The translations under genes were made by a program, and so were the position numbers. The notes under the pieces are model-generated. The model was not told where the DNA came from, made no database searches, and worked only from the letters and a program-made list of their open reading frames with translations. Of a stretch of DNA of 64,000 nucleotides, positions 63,388-64,000 are shown piece after piece; the first letter of the stretch is position 1; every line of letters starts with the position of its first letter. The DNA comes from Halictus rubicundus (lineage: Eukaryota; Arthropoda; Insecta; Hymenoptera; Halictidae), in assembly GCF_050948215.1 (NCBI RefSeq), contig NW_027488991.1:1-64000 (forward strand). The letters are read 5' to 3'.

Positions 63388-64000
63388 ATCCTATCCTCTA
63401 TCCTATCCTATCCTCCATCCTATCCTATCCTCTATCCTATCCTATCGTCTATCCTATCCTCTATCCTATCCTATCCTCTATCCTATCCTATCCTCTAACC
63501 TATCCTATCGTCTATCCTATCCTCTATCCTATCCTATCCTCTATCCTATCCTATCCTCTATCCTATCCTATCCTCTATACTATCCTATCCTCTATCCTAT
63601 CCTATCCTCTATCCTATCCTCTATCCTATCCTATCCTCTATCCTATCCTATCCCCTATCCTATCCTATCCTCTATCCTATCCTATCTTCTCTCCTATCCT
63701 ATCCTCTATCCTATCCTTTCTTGTATACTATCCTATCCACTATCCTGTATCCTATCCAATCCTCTGTCCTATCCTATCCTCTATCCTATCATATCCTCTA
63801 TCCTATAATATCCTCTATCCTATCCTATCCTCTATCCAATCCTCTATCCTATCCTATCCTCTATCCTATCCTATCCTCTATCCTAGCCTATCGTCTATCC
63901 TATCCTATCCAATCCCCTATCCTATGCTCTATCCTATCCTACCCTCTATGATATCGTATACTCTGTCATATACTATCCTCTATCCTATAATTTCATCTAT
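63388..64000. repeat. 1070-bp unit, copy 3 (cut by window end)
   Basis: It matches 59405 onward at an offset of 3983: CTCTAACC at 63494, CTTCTCTCC, CTTTCTTGTATAC near 63715 and CCCTCTATGATATCG near 63942. It carries the majority (consensus) base at the two sites checked where copies 1 and 2 each have a private A. It runs off the end of the window. Confidence 0.9.

Larger units (their letters stand above)
1..64000. repeat. 17-bp pyrimidine-rich satellite array spanning the window
   Basis: The sequence is built throughout from the 17-bp unit TATCCTATCCTCTATCC (CCTAT + CCTAT + CCTCTAT), with interspersed 12-bp units (one CCTAT) and 22-bp units (three CCTAT). No interval longer than a few tens of bases departs from this pattern. 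The consensus lacks G and CpG on the + strand. The array runs off both ends, so its true length is unknown. Known satellites of this kind sit in heterochromatin; that location is inferred here. No coding region, tRNA, rRNA or transposon remnant interrupts it. Every stretch not listed separately below is this satellite with point-variant units. Confidence 0.98.

Noticed and set aside
32..63960. TATAAT-like or TATA-box sequence in CTATAATATCG.
   Set aside because: It is part of a satellite junction module repeated dozens of times with no gene downstream and no spacing to a second promoter element.
1..64000. CRISPR array.
   Set aside because: Repeats are 12-22 bp and contiguous; there are no unique spacers, leader or cas genes.
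1..64000. Telomeric repeat array.
   Set aside because: The monomer is not a known telomere repeat, units vary in length and sequence, and neither end of the window shows a terminus or subtelomeric gene.
1..64000. Human-type satellite II/III (ATTCC pentamer) or Bkm (GATA) repeat.
   Set aside because: The pentamer here is TATCC with a regular CT insertion, which is a different sequence from ATTCC. GATA occurs only as GGATA, not as tandem tetramers.
1..64000. Centromere-type satellite with a CENP-B box.
   Set aside because: The box needs CG and G-rich positions not present in the consensus. I saw no match in the variant modules, and the monomer is far shorter than nucleosome length.
1..64000. 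Hairpin RNAs, tRNAs or terminators.
   Set aside because: With almost no G on the + strand, stable G-C stems cannot form within a transcript of one strand; no cloverleaf or stem-loop was found.
1..64000. Minus-strand genes.
   Set aside because: The minus strand has TAG within each unit and meets it in every frame within a few units, so no open frame of useful length exists.

Overview
The whole 64-kb window is one block of satellite DNA. I find no gene, RNA gene, transposon, CRISPR array or promoter that I can support. The basic unit on the + strand is 17 bp, TATCCTATCCTCTATCC, which reads as two CCTAT pentamers plus one CCTCTAT heptamer. Rarer units carry one pentamer (12 bp) or three (22 bp). 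The consensus has 7 T, 7 C, 3 A and no G, so one strand is about 82% pyrimidine and the complement, GGATAGAGGATAGGATA, carries all the G. CpG is absent from the consensus and occurs only in variant units. A satellite this long, pure and multi-level suggests constitutive heterochromatin of a eukaryotic chromosome (pericentromeric, subtelomeric or sex-chromosome-like). The sequence does not let me name the organism.

Above the 17-bp level there are dispersed variant modules that act as landmarks. M1 is an AT-rich 'CTATAATATCGTATAC' junction with more than 25 copies. G is a 'CGTACAC...CCGTTCC' junction with eight copies. G' is its 'CCGATCC' relative, seen only from about 51 kb on. F is a complex unit of about 1.9 kb. 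Above these are kilobase-scale segmental duplications: 1-4629 with 4630-8530 (offset about 4.6 kb); 9.6-14.5 kb with 17.0-21.8 kb (offset about 7.1-7.2 kb); 8.19-9.84 kb with 30.30-32.02 kb (offset about 22.1 kb); 20.57-28.08 kb with 32.02-39.37 kb (offset about 11.3-11.45 kb); 44.7-46.3 kb with 48.0-49.8 kb (offset 3.3-3.5 kb); 50.73-53.31 kb with 54.46-57.04 kb (offset exactly 3728); and 58.335-59.404 kb with 59.405-60.49 kb (perfect tandem, 1070 bp).

Layout: 0-8.5 kb, two copies of a roughly 4.6-kb higher-order repeat. 8.5-12.7 kb, mosaic with the first G block. 12.66-16.43 kb, two tandem F units. 16.4-19.9 kb, a deleted copy of 8.2-12.6 kb. 19.9-21.8 kb, F unit. 21.8-28.4 kb, mosaic. 28.4-30.3 kb, F unit. 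30.3-39.4 kb, second copies of earlier blocks. 39.4-49.8 kb, the longest pure 17-bp run, further G blocks and rearranged F units. From about 49.8 kb to the end the left-hand modules largely disappear and a different module set takes over.

Many + strand reading frames are open, the longest 1299 codons. This is a consequence of the repeat: the unit has no stop codon in any frame and 17 is not divisible by 3, so all three frames read the same 17-residue cycle SYPILYPILSSILSYPL. I treat them as non-genes. The informative content is evolutionary: whole-unit gains and losses, nested tandem duplications and block copying that record how the array grew. Comparisons were made by eye, so boundaries are good to roughly 10-20 bp and I may have missed single-base differences.
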